From Nematopogon swammerdamellus (Eukaryota > Arthropoda > Insecta > Lepidoptera > Adelidae), in assembly GCA_946902875.1 (NCBI GenBank), contig OX336345.1, forward strand, positions 4,371,395 to 4,435,394: 64,000 nucleotides of DNA. Direction: 5' to 3'. Position numbers and translations under genes: made by a program. Positions 11,590-22,339 of this stretch are shown here, in pieces. Numbering within the stretch: position 1 is the first letter of the stretch; the number at the start of each line of letters is the position of its first letter. A model generated the notes under the pieces. The model had not been told where the DNA came from. It searched no databases and saw only the letters and a program-made list of their open reading frames with translations.

Positions 11590-11721
11590 TTTAGTTTTTT
11601 ATAACTTTTTTTTTCGTGATTCGAATTACATGTAAACCTGTAGGTCCACCGGGTTCCTGGAAGAAATTTTAAGACAGTAAAATATCTTTCCTTGTTACAG
11701 ACATTAAAATAATGACATACC

Positions 11722-12070
11722 TACCGTGTGGGGCCGGTATTTAAAAATAATAGCACCAATGCATCTCTCCTTGTGCATGTCGTAAAAGGCGACTAAGAGA
11801 TAAGGACAAGGTGCCGTGCTAAAGGGCGATAGGATATCTACCTCTCACCTTGGCACGATCCTTCCACCGAGTCATGCAGCAGGTGGGTCTTCGTGCCTTA
11901 CATGCTGCTTGATAGTTATCTTGTCCGAATACATTGCTAAACGTTGTAGTCGGTGTTGTGCTGTAAATTTACAAAATTATTTCAGGCACAACACCGATTA
12001 CTCTGATTACTCCGATTATCGAGATACAGCCTGCGGTATGTATGTATGCAAATTGCAGCATTGTTTATTG
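11722..12070 (+). mobile_element. Repeat family 3, full copy
   Basis: It opens TACCGTGTGGGGCCGGTATT and passes through the CGTAAAAGGCGACTAAG block. The specific body follows: CACCTTGGCACGATCCTTCC, the inverted repeat GTGTTGTGCTG/AGGCACAACAC, and GATACAGCCTGCGGTATGTA. The CCGTGTGGGG module also occurs fused to SINE bodies (51111, 55936 and the minus-strand copies at 16302, 59232 and 59792). Confidence 0.7.
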
Positions 12071-12099
12071 TTTATTGTATAATTTCTTCTTAGGTAGGT

Positions 12100-12600
12100 A
12101 ACCTACGCTTGGATATGTCGAAAATTCCGCCAGTTCTAAATTCAAACGCTCACAAGAGCTTTACAGCATATACTCATACATGAATACTGAAGAATCTGAC
12201 CACTCTGCCTATTTACATTACCTATAATATAGTATTACTAATTGTATCCGAGTTAGACGCAGGATAAAAACCGAATATTAACTATTACCTCAAACATGCC
12301 GTATCTACATTTCCCCATGTGTGTTATTTTTCGGTACAGCATACGAATTTGTGCGCCAACAGGAAAGATATTTCATATTTTCCTTTCCCAGGCTCAAGTA
12401 CCCCTCGCCCGTGTCTTCCCCGTCCCCATTTCGTCTTCGTTCCCCCGCAAGGCTAGCCTCATAAAATTGTGGATGCATATTGCCGGTATGACTTCGGATT
12501 ATTGCGTTGTGTTTTTGTTTTGCTGGGGAATTTTGTGAATATTGGGGCCACGTAAACATATTTAGTGCACGACAGGTTGATGTTGAAAAAAATATTTATG
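12100..12600. other. Unassigned stretch
   Basis: Overlapping open frames of about 80 codons on both strands (12296-12559) are not recognised as any protein family. Confidence 0.3.
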
Positions 12601-12619
12601 AATTAAATATTTTTATTCA

Positions 12620-12715
12620 CACCAATATTTGGTTTTAGATATACACGGTGTTGCAACCCCAACCGTAAAACCCGAAAGGGGGTGATTCTGTACGTGAAAT
12701 AGAACAACTTTTTTA
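12620..12715 (-). repeat. Dispersed repeat, partner of 14230-14325
   Basis: On the minus strand this matches 14230-14325 through TTTCAC, CACCCCCTT-like and GCAACACCGTGTA landmarks. The pair lies on opposite strands and is diverged. The element class is unknown. Confidence 0.4.
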
Positions 12716-12904
12716 TTTGAAGAAAATTGGTTGTCAGTAAAGTCGGTTTACGGACGATAGTTTTACGTGATGACGTGGAATAATCGTAGTACATAGAGCA
12801 TAGATCAGTAGAAAGATTAATCATCTTGTGACTGGCCATCAATAAACTTCTGTTGTCTGATCTTGAAAGTTTTACTTCTTAAGACGTTTCCATGGTAACT
12901 TTGA

Positions 12905-13305
12905 CTATACCGATTGTGCCTCTCTATCGCTTGTTACGCGCTCTCGCTTGCACACACAGGCTTAGGTGTGTGCAGCCGGTATTCATCAATTTATAAAGCC
13001 GCGTACAGACCTAGCGAGCGAGAGCGCGCGAAGGCCAACAAGCGAGACCGCGCGAACAGTTCTGGACGGTACAGCGACGCTAAGCGAATGCGAAGGCGCG
13101 CACTCGATTGTGTTCGGTGGCGTTCGGTCGTGCTCCGGATAGTCAGTGTGGCCGTAACAGCGATAGCAAACGATGGCGAGCGAGGGTTCGCTTGCCATCG
13201 GCGATGGGCATTCGCTGGGCCTCGCTGGCTCTCGCTCGCTAGGTCTGTACGCGGCTTAAGACGTGACGTCATCACGTCAAAAGCCCCAGTTGCACTCCGC
13301 GAGTG
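12905..13305 (+). repeat. Segmental paralog of 13998-14145, interrupted by a MITE
   Basis: The flanks CTCTCGCTTGCACACACAGG, GTGCAGCCGGTATTCATCAA and GACGTGACGTCATCACG reappear in the same order at 13998-14145. The second copy lacks the 260-bp insert at 12997-13256 and has its own short internal duplication of CTCGCTTGCACACACAGG. Confidence 0.75.
12997..13256. mobile_element. PIF/Harbinger-type MITE, 29-bp terminal inverted repeats, TAA target duplication
   Basis: The left end AGCCGCGTACAGACCTAGCG is the exact reverse complement of the right end over 29 bases. TAA flanks it at 12994-12996 and 13257-13259. The paralogous segment near 14121 reads TTTATAAGACG with a single TAA and no insert, giving a direct empty site. 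Terminal inverted repeats plus a TWA three-base duplication are the hallmark of the PIF/Harbinger superfamily. There is no transposase; the long open frames over it are products of its GCGAGCGAG-rich composition. Confidence 0.85.
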
Positions 13306-13428
13306 CCGGCAGAAGTGAAAACTTTTTGTATTTCCGAAAATAATTCTTAGGTGGTTATAAAAAAAACTAAACACCCTAAAAAATTTAAACACCGTAATAT
13401 TGCTTAAAAAAGAAAAAAAAACAAAACA

Positions 13429-13500
13429 AAATTTGAGGGATTCGAACCCATTGTCAAAAAATACAAATCCTACACTCTTATCACTCTTACAAGCTCACTG
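13429..13500 (-). other. tRNA-like remnant with B-box
   Basis: On the minus strand TGGGTTCGAATCCCTCAA is a perfect tRNA T-loop/B-box. The upstream segment is only weakly A-box-like. It could be a tRNA pseudogene or a SINE head; I cannot fold a complete cloverleaf. Confidence 0.35.
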
Positions 13501-13887
13501 GCTGACAAAACATGAAAATGTTTATTGGAAAAATTATGAAAACCTAAAAATGCACTATTTCGAAATTTCAACATAATATTAAATCATCTTAAAATTTAAC
13601 TATGCTGTGCCCACTTAGCACCGTTCTATAATTAGCAGATTTAAAAATATAATTATTATTTAATTCAAATACGATACTCCTGGCGCCATCTTAGGACTTA
13701 AATGAAGACTAATTTCATGTTACCTTTAAAACTTCGCTGATGGTACATCTGACTCCCCCTATAAAATCAATGCCTCTCTATAACCTGGTTATTTTAATCT
13801 CTTTGATTTAAGTACATGACTGAAGTGCTAGATGTCGCTCCATGAAATATTCACCAACTGTTCCCAAATTCGCCTCATAAGTACACG

Positions 13888-13965
13888 ACCGATTAGCCGT
13901 GTGGTTTAAGACGTCGGTCACAATATATTGGTGGCAGGGACCGCGGGTTCGAGGCTCGCAAAAGA
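13888..13965 (+). other. tRNA-like SINE head or tRNA pseudogene
   Basis: GATTAGCCGTGTGGTTTAAG resembles the A-box/D-arm of class II tRNAs. GCGGGTTCGAGGCTCGC, 40 bases on, is a B-box/T-arm. No SINE body known from this window follows it, so it may belong to a separate low-copy family. Confidence 0.45.
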
Positions 13966-13997
13966 CGGAGAAATATATTTTGTATTTCCTACTATTG

Positions 13998-14145
13998 TAT
14001 ATGCCTCTCTATCGCGCTCTCGCTTGCACACACAGGTCTCTTTCGCGATCTCGCTTGCACACACAGGTTTAGATGGATTGTGACACTTCTTCGTGCGTGC
14101 AGCCGGTGTTCATCAATTTATAAGACGTGACGTCATCACGCCAAA
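13998..14145 (+). repeat. Segmental paralog without the MITE (empty site)
   Basis: It carries CTCTCGCTTGCACACACAGG (twice), GTGCAGCCGGTGTTCATCAA, TTTATAAGACGTGACGTCAT and CACG in the order seen at 12905-13305. The uninterrupted TTTATAAGACG at 14118-14128 is the pre-insertion sequence for the MITE at 12997. Confidence 0.75.
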
Positions 14146-14229
14146 AAAATGTTTTTATCCATACATTTTGAGAATAGGTATTTAAAATTTGTATGGGAAA
14201 AATATTTTTTTTTGTTTAAAAAAGATTTT

Positions 14230-14325
14230 TTTTCGCCACAGACGTTGTTTAGTTTCACATATAAAATAACCCCCTTATGTCAGTTAACAATATTACGAGG
14301 GCAACTGCAACACCGTGTACGTACA
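14230..14325 (+). repeat. Dispersed repeat, partner of 12620-12715
   Basis: It shares the AGTTTCACATATAAAATAAC-like, GAGGGCAACTGCAACACCGT and GTAC landmarks with the minus-strand copy. Confidence 0.4.
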
Positions 14326-14329
14326 TACA

Positions 14330-14975
14330 GAACGGCCAGTACATTAATTTCACCAGCGCAATCCTCATGTCCTTCCGAGATAAAAAAGTAAACGAAGTTT
14401 TTCTTTAAAGTGTCTAGTTTTGTAGATATACATTTTTTAAATTTAGTTTTCGTAAAGTATAATTTGACGCGCGCGGGGGGAATTTCTGATTGAACCAAAT
14501 TAAGTATGAAAAGGTATAAACAATTCTCAGCGTACATGTTCCAAATTACGTGATTGATGTCATTGTCATTTAAGCCTACACTTTGGTGATTAAAGTTCCA
14601 CAATAGATTTAGTATAATGTTCTTAGGAACAACGTCCGAGTGACGTCACGTCCGGGCCTCTACGGCCAGTTGTATTGTAAAAAATGATTTTTTGATTGGT
14701 CCTGCTATAATGTGATGGACGATATAAAGAAAATGTTATTCATTAAGAGCAGTACTTACAACAATTTTTGATGTTTAATAATAAAGTTCTTTACAGATTT
14801 TTTTACATTTCCAGGCGCCTTATTAACTTAGTGTTTAGAATCCAGCTACCCAGGGCACTCGTAGTAAGAAATAAATAAATACATATTATTATGTTATCGG
14901 TAATAATGATCATTAAACTTCATACATCAATGTACTTTTAAATCTTAAATTAGCAAGAATGAAAAATATTATATT
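14330..14975. other. Unassigned stretch
   Basis: A minus-strand open frame of 107 codons (14280-14603) shows no recognisable domain. Nothing else can be supported. Confidence 0.3.
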
Positions 14976-15085
14976 TGTGGAAGAGCCATCAGACGCGTAT
15001 CAGGACCGTGACCGCAAAGATCTGTTGTCTCTGTCTATCCCATTGTAAAACGGATGTCACGCTATGTGAGTATGTATGTCAGTAA
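14976..15085 (+). mobile_element. LINE 3'-end fragment (family C, GRPRxxYLDQI type)
   Basis: GACCGCAAAGATCTGTTGTC, then CATTGTAAAACGGATGTCACGC and TATGTGAGTATGTATGT, match the 3' end at 38270-38340. Only the last codons and start of the 3' UTR remain. Confidence 0.5.
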
Positions 15086-15089
15086 TAAT

Positions 15090-15840
15090 TAATTTTTCAC
15101 TCTGTAGTTTGGGAAAAACGATAAAATTAACTTTTACCTATCTCTGGCTGAAGTCAATTGGCAGACTAAATTATTCTAAGGCACACTTGGTGTAACTTAA
15201 CATATAGATCGCTAAAGCATTAGGCCGAGTTAGCGAGTGGGCTGGTCCGTTGTATCGGTGACAGGATGAGCTCTGAACTGGCCCCACTTTTATAGACTTG
15301 AGCCCATTTTTATGCATTCTTTATCTAACTTATTATATCTCTTCTCTTATCATAAAGGGCAATGTCTGTCTTTCGATAACGGGAAGACTTTATACTTTTT
15401 TTAACTTGACTAAATCAACTGGCTAAACAACAAAAGAAATAGACGAAGAAATAAATTTGTTTCTCAAAAAAGTAAATAAAGTATTTCATTGGATGCGGTA
15501 TTCATGTGGTGAATTTTTATAACGGCTATCTGTTTTATATCGGCTACGGTGTTAATAGCATATCTACATTAAACGCTGAGTAAAAATTATAAATATAACT
15601 TATAAACAAAAAAACTTTCAACAAATAAAAGTAAATAGTAATATAATAAATAACACTGAATATGAAAAATCATAATAATAATAATGTCACGGTCTGCACC
15701 CGCCGCCGGCGGTATTACCGTTTTTACTTTATTTTATTTTGTATTAATTTTGGATATTTTTATAACTTTTAGTAGGTATAACATATGTAAAATTAATATG
15801 AATTAAATATAAAAGCGTGAAATAAAGGAAATAACATAAT
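15090..15840. other. Unassigned AT-rich stretch
   Basis: Nothing recognised. Confidence 0.3.
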
Positions 15841-15841
15841 A

Positions 15842-16302
15842 ATTTTTTTTTATGGAAACTGACACGGTTGGCTACATCATCTACAACATCCGTGATGTCA
15901 GCCCATAACACAGGGTGAACTAGGTGCCATGTCAGTGCTTCCCTTCATTTCATGTCGGCTACACTAAACTGGACGGAAAACACGAACTATTTACATAGCC
16001 GTTTCGTTCAGTGCGGTGGTACCAACCCGGCCGGGATAAACCCTACCACCTAGTAAGGTAAGAAGGGAAGGGACCTACAGTTTAACGTGGAATCCGAACC
16101 ACGGTCAGCCTCCAACGGTCGAGCGGTCACCCATCCAATCACTGACCGCGCTCAGCGTTGTTTAATAACAGTTGACTAACCAACCGCGCCACTGAGCTAC
16201 CGAGGCTGACGAATTTTCTTATCCCTTAGTCGACTTTTACGACATGCAACGGGGAGAGATGCAGTGGGGCTATTCTTTTTAAGTACCGACCCCACACGGT
16301 AC
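15842..16302 (-). mobile_element. SINE family 1 with stacked heads (CCGTGTGGGG module + tRNA/5S head)
   Basis: On the minus strand it starts GTACCGTGTGGGGTCGGTAC and has the GTCGTAAAAGTCGACTAAGG block. It then enters GTCAGCCTCGGTAGCTCAGT, the 5S-like block (with ACTTGGATGG altered to GATTGGATGG), the body and the A-tail. The same two-head arrangement, with the same altered 5S block, occurs at 51111-51582 and 58748-59232, so it was copied as a unit. Confidence 0.85.
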
Positions 16303-16608
16303 AAAATAATGTTAAAATAAAGAAATAAAAGTTATTACATAAATAAGAATAATTGTAATTATTTTATAGGTGTCATTCATAAAACGTCTGTAAAGTTGAG
16401 AGATTAATGATATTGTATTTATATCTATACAAGTAAGTATTATATTATTATTTTATATTTTTTTTCGTTTCATTTCGCACTACCCATCTAATCTACATAC
16501 CTTACGTTACCTACAATCCCAGGCATGACAGCAAAAGCCTTTAGGCTTTAAGTTCGCCTTCTGTCAGTTTTTATTTTGCAACTAGCTTTTGCCAGCGCGC
16601 GTTTTTTT

Positions 16609-16656
16609 TTTGGTGGGTTATTGTGCCCGCGGGCGCGGGCACAATAACCCACCAAA
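16609..16656. repeat. Perfect 22-bp inverted repeat, 4-base loop
   Basis: The arm TTTGGTGGGTTATTGTGCCC plus GC is followed by GGGC and then the exact reverse complement. It would form a very stable hairpin or cruciform. It is too symmetrical for a factor-independent terminator in eukaryotic context. It may be a MITE core or a short fold-back insertion. Confidence 0.85.
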
Positions 16657-17189
16657 GTTTCATCGTAATCGTATGAACGGTTTACGAACTCATAGAAGAC
16701 GAACAAACAGAATTTCACCCTATGCGGGTTACGTAAATAAATTATGTAAACATATGTAACATAAGATATTATGTAAAACCGACTAGGTAGTACAAGACGT
16801 AGTAATAACAAGAAATTCAATTTCAATTTGTAAATTGTAATATCTGCTATTGTTACTGAAAATAAATACAATACAACAATATAATTTCATTTCATTTCAA
16901 ATATTTCTAAGGTATCTGAACTTTATGAATAAAGCTTGCTTATCTCATAAAAAATGTATATAAACACAGAACAGAGCGGTGAATAATTCGGGTAAATATT
17001 ATTGTAGGTTTGTAGGACGAGTAAACATTTCAGGAAAATAGGCCGATAAGATTGATGTAGTTAGACACTGGCTGGATGTAGACGAGGGATTCACAGTAGG
17101 TTTATATATAATCTTAGTTTCTTATAATTTGGTTCTCATCTCAACCTTGACTGAAGTGTTTATTAACGTTAAAACCAAATAAACAATAT

Positions 17190-17585
17190 GTCAGCCTCGA
17201 TAGCTCAGTTGTGCAGACAGTCAACTGTCGCTATTGAATGTTAAGCAACGCTGGGTGCGGTCAGTACTTGGATGGGTGACCGCTGACCGTTGGAGGCTGA
17301 CCGAGTTTCGGATTCCTCGTAAAACTGTAGGTCCCTTCCCTCCTAATCTTACTTATAAACCTTGGTGGTAGGGTTTAACCCGTCCGGGCTGGTACCACCG
17401 CACTGAATGAAACGTCGGTCTAAACGGCTATGTAAATAGTTTGTGTTTTCCGACCAGTTCAGTGTAGCCGGCACGATCAAAGGGGGAAGCACTGACATGG
17501 CACCTAGTTCACCCGGTGTTATGGGCTAACATCACGGACGTTGTAGGTGATGTAGCCAACCGTGTCAGTTTCCATAAAAAAAAAA
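17190..17585 (+). mobile_element. SINE family 1, full-length (same subfamily as 4981-5370)
   Basis: It starts GTCAGCCTCGATAGCTCAGT and has the GCAGACAGTCAACTGTCGCT insert, the 5S-like block, the B-box-like GTTTCGGATTCC, body and A-tail. The A-tail passes into an AT dinucleotide run at 17586-17608. Confidence 0.9.
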
Positions 17586-17608
17586 TATATATATATATAT
17601 ATATATTT
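17586..17608. repeat. AT microsatellite at SINE tail
   Basis: About eleven AT/TA units directly follow the A-tail of the SINE, a usual place for microsatellite birth. Confidence 0.8.
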
Positions 17609-17609
17609 T

Positions 17610-18500
17610 ATTTATTTTAGCGTCCTCGGAACGTGTCCACATCGTCACACCTGCAGGAGGGTTATTAAGTATTGCATAGGTTATAGATTATAGGTTTATA
17701 TTTTATTTTGTAATTAGCCTAATTTATATGTTTCTTTCTATCATTATTTATTGAGAAAATATATATATATTTTATAATAACGTGTGGCCAAATAAAAGCG
17801 ATACAATTTGAAATAATTTTTTAATTATTTTAAATACCAAAATATGTTTCCATGATTATTTTATTTAGGCTTGGTAATTACGTATGGAAAATAAAATCTA
17901 TCACAAATATTTTCATGGCGTTCTAAAGTACATTTAGATTTTTTGTATGTTTAGACAATAATATTTGTATTCAGAATTATTTACTTTGGTAGGATCGCAA
18001 GGGGTAAAAGCACATATCGCCGAAAGCTGCTAGTAACACATTTGAAAGAAAAATAAAAAAAAAACAATTGTCTAATGAAAATATCACATAAATTATGAAG
18101 AGACGACGAAAAAAAAAATAAAATAATATAAAAATATTTTACTAAAACATTATAGAATATCATACTATATTGTAGCATGCGTAATGTATAAACTTTATAA
18201 ATGAGTAAAAGTGAAAATGTATGAATGAGAGTTAAGGCGCTTAGTAACGCCAACGGCGGCGTAGTGCTTAGTAGTTTTCCTAAGATTTTTTTTATAAATT
18301 GGGATCCTTCGCATTATAACTTTGAAAAGCGTGTGATCGATAGATATAAAAATTTCTATCCAAATTATCTTTAGTTTCTCAGATCAAGTCTTTCAAGTTC
18401 GTGCGGAAGAAAAAAATCGACATTTGGTTTGGATGATGTCGCATAATTTTTGCGATCATTCATGAAGGTGCAATAGATCGAAAATTTGGAGATAATATGT
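17610..18500. other. Unassigned AT-rich stretch
   Basis: Nothing recognised; only short open frames. Confidence 0.3.
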
Positions 18501-18503
18501 AAC

Positions 18504-18576
18504 GGCCCGGTGGTGTAGTTGGTTATCGCGTTGGCGGCTCAAGCCAGAGACCCAGGTTCAAATCCTGGTCGGGATG
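18504..18576 (+). tRNA. tRNA-like sequence, probably a pseudogene (formal anticodon CTC)
   Basis: It folds as an almost complete cloverleaf. The acceptor is GGCCCGG against TCGGGAT (one mismatch, two wobbles). The D-arm is GTGTAGTTGGTTATCGC, the anticodon arm TTGGC-GGCTCAA-GCCAG, the variable loop AGAC, and the T-arm CCAGG-TTCAAAT-CCTGG. A T-run (TATTTTTT) follows, as a pol III terminator would. Position 33 is G instead of the near-universal U, and the acceptor mismatch also argues against function. Short inverted flanks (ATCGAAAAT / ATTTTCGAT) surround it. It is either a tRNA pseudogene or the head of a minimal SINE. Confidence 0.5.
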
Positions 18577-19295
18577 TATTTTTTCCAATGATTTTCGATT
18601 TGCATTTTTCTAATTAAAATATATATAAAGCGAGTACGTGCTTAGTATTAACATACACATAAAATATTCTATATTTTGCCGTAGGTTTTAACATTTAGAT
18701 TGGCCTAGTTATCACGGGCTACTTCTTCAAAAATCCACATGTGGCGTTACTAGGCGCCTTTAGGAGGGAGCAGAATAAATTAGGCTAACGACCATAGTGT
18801 GTATAAAATAGAAGTGCAAAAACATCGATAACTTGCCGATCGATAAGGCCCATTAATTTTTTATTCTCGTTATATTTTCGACCCCATACCATAATAAGTA
18901 TTTTGTGCCCATACCATATGGTGGGGCGACAGCCGTTTCTTTAGCGGGATCGCGCTGCTCTTGTTATTATAAAAAAATATAAATATAACTGGAGCCGGGT
19001 AATGATGCAAAATTACAACCAAAACAAGACCTCAATTATTGTCCAAATAGACAAGGGTAAACGTGATAAAAACAGATCTTCTAACACGTAATTACATAAT
19101 TGGGCCCCCCCTCTGCCCCCCGCGCGGCCCCCTCGCCCGCGCCGATGCTTACCTCGTATAATAACGGACGGAATGGGAATATGGGTTAGAATAAAGGTGA
19201 AAAAATAAAAATGACCTTAGGAATCGAAATGTATGGAATGGAGTGTTTGAATTATTACCAAAATAAACAAAATCAAATTCGAAAATGAGTGTTTT
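18577..19295. other. Unassigned stretch with a C-rich patch at about 19100-19145
   Basis: Nothing coding is recognised. The patch GGGCCCCCCCTCTGCCCCCC is unusually C-rich for this window. Confidence 0.3.
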
Positions 19296-19296
19296 T

Positions 19297-19481
19297 ATTT
19301 ATTGAAACTTACACGGTTGGCTACACCACCTATAACATGCGTGATGTCAACCCATAACACCGGACGAACTAGGTGCCATGTCAGTGCTTCCCTTTTTGGT
19401 CGTGCCGGCTAGACTGAACTGGACGGAAAACACGAACTATTTACATAGCCGTTTCGACCGACGCGACGACGCTTCATTCTG
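19297..19481 (-). mobile_element. SINE family 1, 5'-truncated copy
   Basis: Minus-strand body and tail, from GTCGGTCGAAACGGCTATGT to GTAAGTTTCAATAAAT. It is more diverged than most copies (several substitutions in the tail). Confidence 0.8.
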
Positions 19482-19684
19482 TAAAGGTAAATAAACAGTT
19501 ACACAATTATTACAAGTACACAATTATTACAAGTTTTTTCTTTTATGTTTTCTGTTTTATTTTTGTTTGCAAATAAAAGTCTTGAATTTGAATTTGTACA
19601 CAATTATTTGTCTAAAGTGAACTTGAAAATAAAAATAAATCAATTGCTCGTAGTCACAGTTTCGAAATTTTGCAGTTCACACAA

Positions 19685-19800
19685 CCCCTGTAAGGGATAA
19701 GTCCGCCTTTGCCCCCCATGAAAATCCATATCGTTTGTTTATCGTCACCTGTAAAATGTTTTTGGAGCAATATATTTTATTCTATCTATCTATCTAATTT
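19685..19800 (+). mobile_element. LINE 3' UTR fragment (AAGGGATAAGTCCGCCTTTG type) with TCTA repeats
   Basis: CTGTAAGGGATAAGTCCGCC is shared with 51025-51060 and 57445-57475. TATCTATCTATC units follow, as at the tails of CR1-like LINEs. No coding remains. Confidence 0.55.
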
Positions 19801-19809
19801 TTTTAGACA

Positions 19810-21930
19810 CTTCATGGTTTATTCCTTCTTTTTTTCTACTCACCACTTTTACCGCCAAATCATAAATTTTAAACTCCTGGGCATGGTGAAAGTCACATGA
19901 TCCGAGTCGAGTTTCTGTTTTATTTCGAAACGTCAGGGCGTGATCGTAGATAGGCCGAGAGCAGGAAAGAAAAGAAAAACAGGTTTAATAAGAAGGTGGA
20001 AGTAGAAATATTTCGGCACCGGAATTGTTAATAGCTGTGAGTTGTGGTTTGGGCTCAGAATCTACCAACAATCCCCTTTTAATTTAAAGCTCGCTCAGTG
20101 AAAGAATGAAATGGTCTAGTGTGCACTTTGTATTAGTTAGGGCGGAAGTAGTGAACATGAACCTATATATGTAAGTATAGAGTAAGATACATGAAGTATC
20201 AATCCTACAATACTGGATTATCGTGTATTACTTGATCTTTGTAAATTTTCACTAACTTTCCCAATAATTAATAATAGTAAATAAAAATAAATAAATATAT
20301 TAGGTAAATACATTTTTATAGTAATTAAAAATAACTTTTAGCGTCATAGTTTATGTACTTACGTATTACTTTAATATTGCTTTACAGCATACATTGCCAC
20401 AAACTGATTCTTGTTGGCCTGCACATTCTTCTCCCACATTCCAAAGGTTTGTTAGAATAGAATGCCTCGCGGCATTAAGCTCGCCTATTGTGCCTAATTT
20501 GTACAAATAAGTGTTCAATAATAAAATATATACATACTTATGTTGATATTTTAGTTAATTTTTTTATTATCAATGCAATGGAGACATTGAGATAAGCACT
20601 TCAAATTGGAAATGATCATAAACCCAAAAATTTGGTTTTAATTGGAAGAAATGTCACCGCAACTGACGCGCATACATCGGGCCTGATTTCGACAGTAATC
20701 AGGGGCGAAATAACACACGGCCCTCACAAATTGCCTCCTCCGAAACCCTAAAAAGTTAACAAGGCGCTCCGCACTTAATAATGGCCCAAAAACTGAACAA
20801 ACAAGGCGCTGTTGGCCTTAAGGTGTTCGGAAAGCTTTCGCTGCGCAAAGGCGCCGGCAGATGGCGTGCCACGGTGCGTCATTACGAACGTGTGCGTTAA
20901 TTGGCATAATTGAAAGCACGGAATAAAGAGCGATATTTTTGTATGGAAAGGGCATATGGGTAAGGCAAAGAGCACTTAGTCTAGAAGAGGTCTGTGTCAT
21001 TTTTTTGTCATTTATTTCGACCTTCTCATAACACATAACACAAATACGTGAAATGTGTTTTAAGGCGCGAAATACTGGCGACCAGCCAAAGCACGTAAGT
21101 ATCTGGAAAAATTGCGATAATTGGCACTATTTACGAAGTAGCGCTTTGAAAAGAGTTTGGGTCGATAAGCATAGAGAATGAAAATATTATTTTAGGATAA
21201 ACATTTTATTAAATTTTCGTACAGATACTCACATTTAATCGAAAAAATTCAAAATATTTTTAGAGCGAATACCAGTCAAATTTTAATACAAACATACTTA
21301 CTAAAATATCCCAATTCGTAACGTCAATCGAACCAACCCTTTTCAAAGTGCTACTTCGAAAATAGTGCAAAATATTGAAATGTTTTGCAGATACGTGGTT
21401 TTGGCTCGTCCTAACGTTTTAAGGATATTGTCGGTATCTACCTGTACATTATTATTTTCTTAATATTTTTAAATAACCGTTTGTTTGTTTTACAATTTGG
21501 ATTACAAATCAGTTTTATTTTTCATTGCCAATTCCAATGTCACGGATTTAGTTAGCTCATTATTCCAGTGTTGTGCAATAGATGATAAATAATATTGTAC
21601 TGGCCGTACAGTAGTGTTTAATGATAAATTGTTGATAAATTGTTGATAAATCGGTGGCTTCGAAAGTTCTAGATTGCTGGAAAAATTGTTTGTCTTTTGT
21701 TTCGACACTATAAAGAACTGTCTGAAGCTCTTTACGGGATTCGGCTTTAAACTTCTAAATTTACAACAATTCTGAAAAATATCTGCGCTATGGTGTTATA
21801 TTTAAACACTTATTTCAATTAATGCAGCAGTTCTCCTGGACTGCCAGAGTAAGCCAGATGGCACAGAAGTAGAATGTAGTGGACCTGAAGGTCAAGAGAT
21901 AGAAAGTGGCTGATGGGAGTAATCATCAGC
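19810..21930. other. Mostly unassigned stretch
   Basis: A short LINE-tail-like segment (GCCTCGCGGCATTAAGCTCG, about 20463-20530) is present. The interval 20640-20990 is GC-richer, low in A/T runs and looks single-copy. No gene is recognised. Confidence 0.35.
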
Positions 21931-21935
21931 ACAGT

Positions 21936-22157
21936 ATTGCATTTGCAGTTAGCCAGCGCATAATTTTATTATCTTGCTCATAGATTCTATCTATGAATTT
22001 GAAAATCTAAATTAATATTTTCTAGTGTTCAGAAAAACACTCGCATTCGAAACACTAGAAAATATTAATTTAAATTTTCAAATTCATAGATTTTATATTC
22101 TTAGAGAGTCTATGAGCAAAAGAATAAAATCATGCGCTGGCTAACTGCCAGTGCATT
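21936..22157. mobile_element. Foldback MITE, arms of about 95 bp
   Basis: The left arm 21936-22029 includes GCAGTTAGCCAGCGCAT, TGCTCATAGA and TATTTTCTAGTGTT. The right arm 22051-22157 is its imperfect reverse complement (AACACTAGAAAATATTAATT, TCTATGAGCA, ATGCGCTGGCTAACTGC). A loop of about 20 bases separates them. There is no coding capacity. The superfamily is not clear because the exact ends and target duplication are blurred. Confidence 0.75.
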
Positions 22158-22339
22158 ATTCACCATTTGATTAGAATTTTGTAGTTTAGTAGTTAGTTTT
22201 CAACATTTCAAGGACCACATTTTACCGTACATCCATTGATAAATCCTACCAAGGGAGCCAAGTGGCCTGTGGGAATGTAACCACCATCCACCACCATCAT
22301 GTAAAGAGCCATCCACCATTGTATTTTAGTCTATCATAG

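Noticed and set aside
12914..13392. 134- and 133-codon open frames on opposite strands
   Set aside because: They lie over the MITE and its flanks. The GCGAGCGAG-rich composition avoids stops in several frames and no protein family is seen.
16548..16871. 107-codon minus-strand open frame
   Set aside because: It spans a perfect palindrome and AT-rich sequence; no domain or conserved composition.
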